Below the pieces are notes generated by a model. That model had not been told where the DNA came from. It made no database searches and was given only the letters and a program-made list of their open reading frames with translations. From assembly GCA_946405655.1 (NCBI GenBank), contig CAMJHX010000039.1, forward strand, positions 1-9,326: a stretch of 9,326 nucleotides of DNA, in the 5' to 3' direction. The position numbers were made by a program, and so were the translations under genes. Position 1 is the stretch's first letter. Each line of letters starts with the position of its first letter. The DNA is from an uncultured Clostridia bacterium. Its GTDB lineage: Bacteria; Bacillota; Clostridia; Oscillospirales; Oscillospiraceae. Of the stretch, positions 1-4,993 are shown one piece after another.

Positions 1-863
1 GCGGCCTCCAGACGCGGCCACTTCTCGGCGCTCATCGGGGTGAGCGGCAGGCGGAGATAGTTCTCGCACCAGCCCATGGCCGCCATGCCCGCCTTGACGG
101 GGATGGGGTTGACCTCGCAGAAGAGGGCGTTGATGAGCTCCAGCAGCTCCAGCTGCAGGGCCGCGGCGCCCTTCACATCGCCATTGAACCAGCGGTCGCA
201 GATCTCGACCGTCTTGCGCGGGGCGACGTTCGACAGAACGGAGATGACGCCGATGCCGCCGAGGGACATGATGGGGACGATCTGGTCGTCGTTGCCGGAA
301 TAGATATCCAGCGCGCCGTCCAGGAGCGCCGCGGTCTTGGCGATCTTGGAGATATCGCCGTTGGCCTCCTTGATGGCGGCGATGCGCGGGTGCTTGGCGA
401 GCTCGACGTAGGTGGCGGGCTCGATGCCGCAGCCGGTGCGGCTGGGGACGTTATAGACGATCATCGGGACGGTGGAGGCGTCCGCGATGGCGTTGAACAT
501 GGCGACGAGACCCGCCTGCGTTGCCTTATTGTAATAAGGAGTGACGCAGAGGATGGCGTCCGCGCCGACAGAGCAGGCGTACTTCGTCATCTCGATGGCG
601 TGGGCGGTGTCGTTCGAGCCGGTGCCGGCGACGACGGGAACACGGCCGGCGACGCGCTCGACGCAGAAGCGGATGCACTCCTTGTGCTCGGCGTCGGACA
701 GGGTCGGGTTCTCGCCCGTGGTGCCGCAGACGACGATGGCGTTGATGCCCTCGGCGATCTGCCAGTCGATGATGCGGCCGAAGGCCTCGTAATCCACGCC
801 CGCCTCATTGGTCGGGGTGATGATGGCGGTGGCGACGCCGCGGAAAATGGGATTCGTAGTCAT
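1..863 (-). CDS. dapA: 4-hydroxy-tetrahydrodipicolinate synthase DapA (3' end cut by window edge)
   Basis: DapA condenses pyruvate with aspartate semialdehyde, the first committed step to diaminopimelate and lysine, in the cytoplasm. The minus strand reads without interruption from ATG at 863 (MTTNPIFRGVATAIITPT) to the window edge, giving 287 visible codons against about 292 in the E. coli enzyme, so only the last few residues are missing. The TIM-barrel signatures are present: GTTGE at residues 47-51 (the Thr-Thr pair), YNVPSRTG at 137-144 (catalytic Tyr137 and the substrate-binding Arg142) and AAIKEANGD at 162-170 with Schiff-base Lys165. These match E. coli Thr44/45, Tyr133, Arg138 and Lys161 with a constant offset of four. 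An AGGAG lies 10 nt before this ATG. Another ATG at 870 is out of frame and closer to the AGGAG, but its frame is not the DapA frame. Expression is probably lysine-controlled through the upstream riboswitch. Confidence 0.97.
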   Translation of the reverse strand, partial: MTTNPIFRGVATAIITPTNEAGVDYEAFGRIIDWQIAEGINAIVVCGTTGENPTLSDAEHKECIRFCVERVAGRVPVVAGTGSNDTAHAIEMTKYACSVGADAILCVTPYYNKATQAGLVAMFNAIADASTVPMIVYNVPSRTGCGIEPATYVELAKHPRIAAIKEANGDISKIAKTAALLDGALDIYSGNDDQIVPIMSLGGIGVISVLSNVAPRKTVEICDRWFNGDVKGAAALQLELLELINALFCEVNPIPVKAGMAAMGWCENYLRLPLTPMSAEKWPRLEA

Positions 864-1025
864 GATTCATGCTCTCCTTTACAGTAATGTGTACGGGTTT
901 GGTTCTTGACTCCATTTTATGCGCTGGCGCTCGCAATTTCTACGCAAAAAATGCGCTTGACATTGCAAATCGTGCGCAATGGAGATTTTCGGAAACCGGG
1001 TACTGCCTCGAAAAGATAAATCAAA
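864..1025 (-). other. Leader between riboswitch terminator and dapA
   Basis: About 160 nt of untranslated leader lie between the riboswitch terminator and the dapA start. I see no ORF with a ribosome binding site and no convincing second promoter. The only clear signal is the dapA ribosome binding site (AAAGGAGAG on the minus strand, about 872-880). Confidence 0.5.
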
Positions 1026-1058
1026 CAGAAAAACGCGGCAAATTTGCATTTGCCGCGT
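1026..1058 (-). terminator. Intrinsic terminator of the lysine riboswitch
   Basis: Read on the minus strand, an 11-bp perfect stem (ACGCGGCAAAT / ATTTGCCGCGT, 4-nt loop) runs straight into TTTTTCTG. It lies about 50 nt after the riboswitch aptamer and about 160 nt before the dapA start. It is therefore the likely expression platform: lysine binding should favour this terminator and shut off dapA. Confidence 0.9.
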
Positions 1059-1107
1059 GAAAACTTGCTCTGATCCCCGCCGCGTCGCCCCGGGCGGGTA
1101 AGAGAAA

Positions 1108-1279
1108 CAATGAATCTCAAGCGCTCCGCAAATGCGACAGTCCGTGAGATCTTCTCCCACGGCCCAGGGGAGGTTCGCACTCCTTCCCTTCGGCAGCGGC
1201 CCCTTTCGACTCTGCAACGGCTTTGCGATGCCTTGACACAGAGCGTACTGATGACAGCTGCGCCTCTATCCTTTCACTG
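1108..1279 (-). promoter_or_regulatory. Lysine riboswitch (L box) aptamer upstream of dapA
   Basis: On the minus strand the leader carries the conserved L-box blocks in order: GATAGAGGCGCAG (1258-1270), CATCAGTA, GAAAGGGG (1200-1207), GCCGAAGG (1187-1194) and CTGGGCC (1161-1167). These match the B. subtilis lysC leader as I recall it. A P1 closing helix can be drawn between CAGTGAA (1273-1279) and TTCATTG (1108-1114). The hairpins that would be P4 (1142-1162) and P5 (1127-1136) are visible. An aptamer of about 172 nt fits the family. The terminator at 1026-1058 follows, so the expected mode is transcription attenuation of dapA by lysine. Boundaries are by eye. Confidence 0.93.
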
Positions 1280-1300
1280 CAATATTCGGTTTATGAGCCT

Positions 1301-1329
1301 ATTTTAGCAGACAATTCCAGCACTGTCAA
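1301..1329 (-). promoter_or_regulatory. Promoter of the riboswitch-dapA transcript
   Basis: On the minus strand TTGACA (1324-1329) and TAAAAT (1301-1306) are separated by exactly 17 nt. This predicts a transcript start near 1294, about 15 nt before the riboswitch P1 helix. It is a strong sigma-A type match. Confidence 0.85.
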
Positions 1330-1332
1330 TTT

Positions 1333-1359
1333 CCGGGCTGTCAAAAGATGACAGCCCGG
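1333..1359 (-). terminator. Hairpin after the zinc-ribbon gene, probable terminator
   Basis: An 11-bp perfect stem (CCGGGCTGTCA / TGACAGCCCGG) with a 5-nt loop lies 20 nt after the stop of the upstream minus-strand gene and directly before the dapA -35 box. No U-tract follows it on the minus strand, only AATTGACAG. On the plus strand a T run follows after about 9 nt. It may insulate the operon from dapA, but it is not a classic intrinsic terminator in that direction. Confidence 0.5.
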
Positions 1360-1379
1360 GTGTGTCTTTTTCGTCAATA

Positions 1380-2144
1380 TCAATAAGAATAGTACAGGCT
1401 CCAGCCCTCGGCGGTCTGCACGAGGAGGAGATACACGTCCACCACGCTGCCGGACTCGCCCGTGAGCTCGATGAGATGCACCTCGGCGTTCTCGATGCCG
1501 ATGGGCAGGGCTTCATTGAGCTCCGCCACGCCGTCGGCGTCCACGGCCTCGGAGTCGATCGTCTCCCAGCCGGATAGCTTCATGCCGTACTGCGTTTCAT
1601 GCTCGTCCAGATCGGAGATCACGGCGTCAATATCGCCGTCATATGCCTCCACAATGGCGGGATGGAAGATCTTCGTCATCGCCTCGCGGTCGTTCTTCTC
1701 CAGCGCCTCAACATAGTCCATGATAAGCGCCATCTGATCCGAGACGACGCCGCCGGGCAGATCCGGGATCGTGCTGATATCGTCAGAGCCCGCGATCTCA
1801 GTGGGGTCGGACTCGGTGATCTCCGCGATGATACTGTCGACATCATCGGAATGCTCGACGGCATTCTGCGCGAAATCCGCGATGAAATAAGCAAAGAGCG
1901 CGATGAAGCCGATCATCAGCAGCGTACAGAGCGCAATGACTGCCCAGAGAATGCCGCGGCTGCGGCGGCGCAGGCGCTCGGCCTCCTCGCCGGTGTGCCC
2001 GTCAGGAGCGTCGCCATACCAGACGCCGGTGCCGTCGGCGTCATACTTCACGGAGCCGGTGAGGATTCTGCCGCAGTGACGGCAGACCGTCGCCTTCTCG
2101 GAGATCATCGCCCCGCAGTAGGGGCACATCACTTCGTTTGCCAT
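1380..2144 (-). CDS. Zinc-ribbon, single-pass membrane protein with a C-terminal NTF2/SnoaL-like domain (function unknown)
   Basis: A 254-residue protein of unknown role. Residues 7-24 form a CPYC...CRHC zinc ribbon. Residues 25-63 are a polar linker ending in an Arg-rich stretch. Residues 64-90 are one strongly hydrophobic helix. About 130-254 form an acidic C-terminal domain: DYVEALEKNDREAMTKIFHP, then a strand-rich end closing in VQTAEGWSLYYSY. That pattern looks like the NTF2/SnoaL-like folds often tethered outside the membrane in Firmicutes, and the fold is inferred. The positive-inside rule puts the zinc ribbon in the cytoplasm. The start at 2144 is chosen over the in-frame ATG at 2162 because GGAGGAGGT (2151-2159) ends 6 nt before it. 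The start shares its A with the stop codon of the upstream ArsC/Spx-like gene, so the two are probably translationally coupled. Confidence 0.85.
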   Translation of the reverse strand: MANEVMCPYCGAMISEKATVCRHCGRILTGSVKYDADGTGVWYGDAPDGHTGEEAERLRRRSRGILWAVIALCTLLMIGFIALFAYFIADFAQNAVEHSDDVDSIIAEITESDPTEIAGSDDISTIPDLPGGVVSDQMALIMDYVEALEKNDREAMTKIFHPAIVEAYDGDIDAVISDLDEHETQYGMKLSGWETIDSEAVDADGVAELNEALPIGIENAEVHLIELTGESGSVVDVYLLLVQTAEGWSLYYSY

Positions 2145-2491
2145 CAGAGCACCTCCTCCCACTCCGGCTGCTTGAAGCCGGGGCGCACGAAATCTTCGCC
2201 GATCAGGATCGGACGGCGCACGAGCATCGGGTCGCTCGCGAGAAGCCGGAACTGCTCGTCCTCAGACATGTCCGCGAGCTTATCCTTGAACCCGAGCGCG
2301 CGGTACTGCTGCCCGCTCGTGTTCCAGAAGCGCTTGAGGGGCAGACCGCTCAGCTTCTGCCAGGCGCGAAGCTCCGCCTCCGTGGGCGGCTCGTCCTTGA
2401 TCTCCCGGCGGGTATAGTCCTCCCCGCGCGCATCCAGCCAATCCTGCGCCTTCTTGCAGGTGGAGCAGCGGGAATAACAGAGAAAGGTCAT
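2144..2491 (-). CDS. ArsC/Spx-family thioredoxin-fold protein
   Basis: A 115-residue protein of the ArsC/Spx/YffB family (thioredoxin-like fold). It starts MTFLCYSRCSTCKKAQDWL with a CxxC at Cys9-Cys12 and a further Cys5. It carries the family's C-terminal RRPILIG block at about residues 92-98. Family members include glutaredoxin-coupled arsenate reductases and the RNA-polymerase-binding regulator Spx, and length and these motifs do not decide between them. No arsenic-resistance gene (arsR, arsB or acr3) is nearby, so an arsenate role has no support from context. Naming it simply an ArsC/Spx-family protein is safest. The ribosome binding site AAGGAGGT (2499-2506) is 7 nt before the ATG. It is the first gene of a two-gene operon with the zinc-ribbon membrane protein. 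Confidence 0.9.
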   Translation of the reverse strand: MTFLCYSRCSTCKKAQDWLDARGEDYTRREIKDEPPTEAELRAWQKLSGLPLKRFWNTSGQQYRALGFKDKLADMSEDEQFRLLASDPMLVRRPILIGEDFVRPGFKQPEWEEVL

Positions 2492-2525
2492 GTGGTGAAC
2501 CTCCTTATTATTTATAGACAGGATT

Positions 2526-2555
2526 ATTTTATCACGTGCTGCGTATGTTTGGCAA
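2526..2555 (-). promoter_or_regulatory. Promoter of the ArsC/Spx-like operon
   Basis: On the minus strand TTGCCA (2550-2555) and TAAAAT (2526-2531) are 18 nt apart. The -10 is preceded by TGA, giving an extended TGnTAAAAT box. It lies 35 nt upstream of the ATG at 2491. Confidence 0.65.
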
Positions 2556-2559
2556 GGAG

Positions 2560-2750
2560 GAGAAAAGTGTGGAGTTTGGAGTGTGGAGTGTGGAGTTTAA
2601 AGCCTCGCAGAGTTCGCGCGAATGCGCGAATGAATTCCGATCCGTTTTTCTGGCGACATGTGCGTCAGAAAAACTCCCTAAGGCGCAGCGTTACGCAAGC
2701 CCTCGCGCCGACCAACCGAGCGAAGCGAGGGCGATGGAGCGCGAGTATAT
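2560..2750. repeat. Gene-free intergenic block with tandem heptamers and hairpins
   Basis: I see no coding region here. At 2571-2598 there are four exact-length heptamers: GGAGTTT, GGAGTGT, GGAGTGT, GGAGTTT. They are followed by a 7-bp hairpin (TTCGCGC / GCGCGAA, 2613-2630) and a 12-bp stem with one G-U pair (GTTTTTCTGGCG / CGTCAGAAAAAC, 2644-2674). An 8-bp pair comes last (GCCCTCGC / GCGAGGGC, 2699-2732), which competes with a 7-bp pair (CTCGCGC / GCGCGAG, 2702-2745). The block sits between the rpmE terminator and the ArsC-operon promoter. It resembles an interspersed intergenic repeat, but no other copy is in the window. Confidence 0.5.
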
Positions 2751-2785
2751 AAAATGAGAGCGCTGCGATGCAGCGCTCTCATTTT
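2751..2785. terminator. Intrinsic terminator of rpmE (symmetric)
   Basis: A 16-bp perfect stem (AAAATGAGAGCGCTGC / GCAGCGCTCTCATTTT) with a 3-nt loop begins 5 nt after the rpmE stop. The flanking A and T runs give a U-tract in either direction, so it can act on both strands. In context it ends rpmE on the minus strand. Confidence 0.9.
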
Positions 2786-2789
2786 GGTT

Positions 2790-2990
2790 TTACTTAATGC
2801 CGTACTTGCGGTTGAACTTATCCACGCGGCCGCTGGTGTCGACCAGCTTCTGCTTGCCGGTGTAGAACGGATGGCACTTGGCGCAGATCTCAACGGTGAT
2901 GTTCTGCTTGGTGGAGCCGGTCTCGTACACGGCGCCGCAGGCGCAGCGGATGGTGGTCGGCTGATAATTCGGGTGAATTCCGGACTTCAT
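2790..2990 (-). CDS. rpmE: 50S ribosomal protein L31, zinc-binding type
   Basis: A 66-residue L31 protein of the large ribosomal subunit, beginning MKSGIHPNYQPTTIRCACG and ending DKFNRKYGIK. It has the length and pattern of B. subtilis RpmE. Cys16, Cys18, Cys36 and Cys39 make the CxC...CxxC zinc site, so this is the zinc-containing form rather than the Cys-less paralogue made under zinc starvation. ICAKCHPFYTGKQ at 35-47 is the family signature. The reading frame stays open upstream to 3140, but homology and a GAGGAG 10 nt upstream (3001-3006) fix the start at 2990. It has its own promoter and terminator, so it is probably monocistronic. Confidence 0.97.
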   Translation of the reverse strand: MKSGIHPNYQPTTIRCACGAVYETGSTKQNITVEICAKCHPFYTGKQKLVDTSGRVDKFNRKYGIK

Positions 2991-3014
2991 AATTTCAAAA
3001 CTCCTCAGATTAGG

Positions 3015-3050
3015 CTGCCTTGAGCACCTTGCGGTGGTTACAAAGCGCAG
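3015..3050 (-). promoter_or_regulatory. Structured 5' leader of rpmE, possible L31 autoregulatory leader
   Basis: Starting almost at the predicted transcript start, the minus-strand RNA can fold into one long hairpin. The outer stem is CTGC...GCAG plus TTTG...CAAG with a 2-nt bulge, then comes an asymmetric internal loop, then a CACC-GCAA-GGTG tip. It ends 8 nt before the GAGGAG. Ribosomal protein leaders regulating L31 are known in several phyla. I cannot confirm that this one matches a described family. Confidence 0.45.
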
Positions 3051-3055
3051 AGGGT

Positions 3056-3084
3056 ATTCTAGCATAAGGAAATTGGAATTGCAA
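3056..3084 (-). promoter_or_regulatory. rpmE promoter
   Basis: On the minus strand TTGCAA (3079-3084) and TAGAAT (3056-3061) are 17 nt apart. Transcription should start near 3049. The -35 lies inside an 8-bp inverted repeat (AATTGCAA-N6-TTGCAATT, 3077-3098). Confidence 0.8.
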
Positions 3085-3155
3085 GCGGTTTTGCAATTAT
3101 TTTTCAGGAATGCACAATATAAATATGAATAATTTATCAATTCTCCCCCGGAGGC

Positions 3156-3184
3156 TTGACAATCTGTTGTCCAAGTGGTAAATT
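3156..3184 (+). promoter_or_regulatory. Heat-shock operon promoter (sigma-A type)
   Basis: TTGACA (3156-3161) and TAAATT (3179-3184) are 17 nt apart. The -10 box shares its last two bases with the start of the CIRCE operator, so HrcA bound there would block polymerase directly. Confidence 0.88.
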
Positions 3185-3209
3185 AGCACTCGAAGAAACA
3201 GAGTGCCAA
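3183..3209 (+). promoter_or_regulatory. CIRCE operator (HrcA binding site)
   Basis: TTAGCACTC-N9-GAGTGCCAA matches the CIRCE consensus TTAGCACTC-N9-GAGTGCTAA with one change, a C for T in the right arm. It overlaps the -10 box and lies 37 nt before hrcA, the standard place for HrcA control of class I heat-shock operons. A further copy of the right arm, GAGTGCCAA, lies at 3224-3232. Confidence 0.96.
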
Positions 3210-3245
3210 CACCCGACGGCGTTGAGTGCCAAAGGCGGGACGGAT

Positions 3246-4364
3246 ATGGAACTGACTCCCCGAAAAAAGAAAATACTGGCCGCCGTCATTGAGGAATACA
3301 TCCGCACGGCGGAGCCGGTCGGCTCGAAGGCCATTGCAGCGAAGGGCAATCTCGGCTGCAGCCCTGCCACAATCCGCAATGAGCTGGCGGAGCTGGTCTC
3401 GAGAGGCTATCTCGAGCAGCCGCACACCTCCGCCGGGCGTGTGCCGACGCCGCTGGGCTACCGCATGTACGTCAACGAGCTGATGGAGGAGCAAAACCTC
3501 ACGGACGAGGAGGTCGCCGAGATTGCGGAGCGCTTAAGCGGTCCCCTGCCGCCGGATCAGCTGATGAGCGACGCGGGGCGCATCGCCTCGCAGCTGACGA
3601 ACTATCCGGCGCTGACGCTCGCGGCGAGACCGGCTGCGACCATCAAGCGCTTTGATCTCATCTACCTCGACGCGAACAGCTTCATCATCGTGCTGCTGCT
3701 GAGCACGGACGCGGTGAAAAACAAGCTCGTGCGGCTGCCGGTGAGCGTGGATCAGACGATGATCCAGAAGCTCTCCACCCTCTTCAACGCGCACTTTACG
3801 GGCATCAGCGAAAACGCGATCACAAGCGGCATGATCCACGCCGCCGAGCGCGCAGCGGAGGACAATCTCGGCATCACGGCGGTGATCGCCGCCTTCGCGA
3901 TTGAGACGCTGACGGACTCGGAGCAGACGCAGGCGTATCTCGTGGGCGAGACGCAGCTTCTAAACCAGCCGGAATTTCGCGATCCCGACAAGGCGCACCG
4001 CCTGATGCGGTATCTGACCGAGGGCGGACATCTGGCGGATCTGCCGCTGGAGGAGATGCGCGGCGACAATGAGTTGCGCGTGCTGATTGGCCCGGAGAAT
4101 GTGGCCGAGGAGCTCAAGGACTCCAGTGTGATCATCGCGACGTATGACGCGGGCGACAATATGCGCGGCATCATCGGCGTGGTGGGTCCCACCAGAATGG
4201 ACTATTCCCGGGTGGCCGCAAAGCTGAGCTACATTGCGGCCGGTCTTTCCAAGCGTCTCGGCGGCGGCAGCAGCATGCCCCCTCCGGGACTGGACAACAA
4301 ACTAATCATCAAGGGAGAAGACTTCGATGAGCGAGAAATCCAAGAAGAAGAAAACGAAGGCTGA
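3246..4364 (+). CDS. hrcA: Heat-inducible transcription repressor HrcA
   Basis: HrcA represses class I heat-shock genes by binding CIRCE, and its activity depends on GroEL. This 372-residue protein has the N-terminal winged helix: LTPRKKKILAAVIEEYI at 3-19, recognition-helix region SPATIRNELAELVSRGYLEQ at 39-58, and wing HTSAGRVPT at 60-68. The long GAF-like and dimerisation regions follow. It is somewhat longer than B. subtilis HrcA (about 343) and ends in an acidic tail (DFDEREIQEEENEG). The ATG at 3246 is chosen because the open frame upstream runs through CIRCE and the promoter. The ribosome binding site is weak (AAAGG or GGCGGG about 6-14 nt upstream). It is first in the operon, and its last 38 nt overlap grpE in another frame. 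Repression of its own operon follows from the CIRCE position. Confidence 0.96.
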   Translation: MELTPRKKKILAAVIEEYIRTAEPVGSKAIAAKGNLGCSPATIRNELAELVSRGYLEQPHTSAGRVPTPLGYRMYVNELMEEQNLTDEEVAEIAERLSGPLPPDQLMSDAGRIASQLTNYPALTLAARPAATIKRFDLIYLDANSFIIVLLLSTDAVKNKLVRLPVSVDQTMIQKLSTLFNAHFTGISENAITSGMIHAAERAAEDNLGITAVIAAFAIETLTDSEQTQAYLVGETQLLNQPEFRDPDKAHRLMRYLTEGGHLADLPLEEMRGDNELRVLIGPENVAEELKDSSVIIATYDAGDNMRGIIGVVGPTRMDYSRVAAKLSYIAAGLSKRLGGGSSMPPPGLDNKLIIKGEDFDEREIQEEENEG

Positions 4365-4950
4365 GCCGGAGACCGAGGTCGAACAGACCGTCCTTGAGGC
4401 GGAGGCGGCTGAGGAAGCGGCAAAGACGGAGGCGGCCGAGGAAGCGGCAAAGCCCGAGGCCGAGGAACCGAAGAAGGAAGAAAAGCCTGCCAAGGAGCCG
4501 AAGGCCAAGGCGGAGAAGGAGCCGGATCTCAAGAGCCAGCTCGCCGCCGAAAAGGACAAATACCTGCGGCTGCTCGCGGAATACGACAATTTCCGCCGCC
4601 GCAGTCAGAAGGAAAAGGAGAACATCTACACCGACGTGCGCGGTGAGACGCTCAAGAAGTTCCTTCCGGTCTATGATTCGCTGTGGCGCGCACTGACGCA
4701 GACAGCGGAGGACGACCCCTCCCGCAAGGGACTGGAGATGATCATGACCCAGTATGAAAACGCGCTGACGCAGCTCGGCGTGAGCCTCATCGAGGCGGTG
4801 GGTCAGCCGTTCGACGCGAACTTCCACAACGCGGTCATGCACGTGGAGGACGAGAGCGTGGGCGAGAACATCGTGGTCGAGGAGTTCGAAAAGGGCTTCA
4901 AGATCGGCGACAAGGTGCTGCGGTACTCCGTGGTCAAGGTCGCAAACTGA
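4327..4950 (+). CDS. grpE: Nucleotide exchange factor GrpE
   Basis: GrpE releases ADP from DnaK and acts as a dimeric co-chaperone. The 207-residue protein begins with a low-complexity Lys/Glu/Ala region (1-67) holding a near-perfect 9-residue tandem repeat (EAAEEAAK at 26-33 and 35-42). A coiled coil follows (LKSQLAAEKDKYLRLLAEYDNFRRR, about 68-92), then a helical region with KFLPVYDSLWRAL (111-123) and the C-terminal beta domain. The family signature is PFDANFHNAVMHVEDE (161-176) and the end is GFKIGDKVLRYSVVKVAN. The start at 4327 lies inside hrcA. It is supported by AAGGGAG at 4311-4317 (9 nt spacing) and by the lack of another in-frame Met until residue 138. dnaK follows after 43 nt. Confidence 0.96.
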   Translation: MSEKSKKKKTKAEPETEVEQTVLEAEAAEEAAKTEAAEEAAKPEAEEPKKEEKPAKEPKAKAEKEPDLKSQLAAEKDKYLRLLAEYDNFRRRSQKEKENIYTDVRGETLKKFLPVYDSLWRALTQTAEDDPSRKGLEMIMTQYENALTQLGVSLIEAVGQPFDANFHNAVMHVEDESVGENIVVEEFEKGFKIGDKVLRYSVVKVAN

Positions 4951-4993
4951 ATTCGTTAACAACAATCTTTTCAATATCTAGGAGGAAAACATC

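Noticed and set aside
390..887. Plus-strand open frame opposite dapA
   Set aside because: It is the Asp/Gly/Ala-rich shadow of a clear DapA on the minus strand.
879..1217. Minus-strand open frame of 112 codons within the dapA leader
   Set aside because: It runs through the lysine riboswitch and its terminator, so the conserved sequence there is RNA structure, not protein.
2145..2162. Upstream ATG for the zinc-ribbon membrane protein (adding MGGGAL)
   Set aside because: The extra codons are the Shine-Dalgarno GGAGGAGGT itself, which is correctly spaced for the ATG at 2144.
1599..2417. Plus-strand open frame of 272 codons
   Set aside because: It lies opposite two well-supported minus-strand genes with good ribosome binding sites, and its own product has no recognisable family.
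2571..2598. Heptamer tandem as a CRISPR array
   Set aside because: Units are 7 bp with no spacers and no cas genes.
3156..3245. Upstream TTG start extending HrcA by 30 residues
   Set aside because: It would begin in the -35 box and translate the CIRCE operator, upstream of the transcript start. Homology begins at the ATG at 3246.
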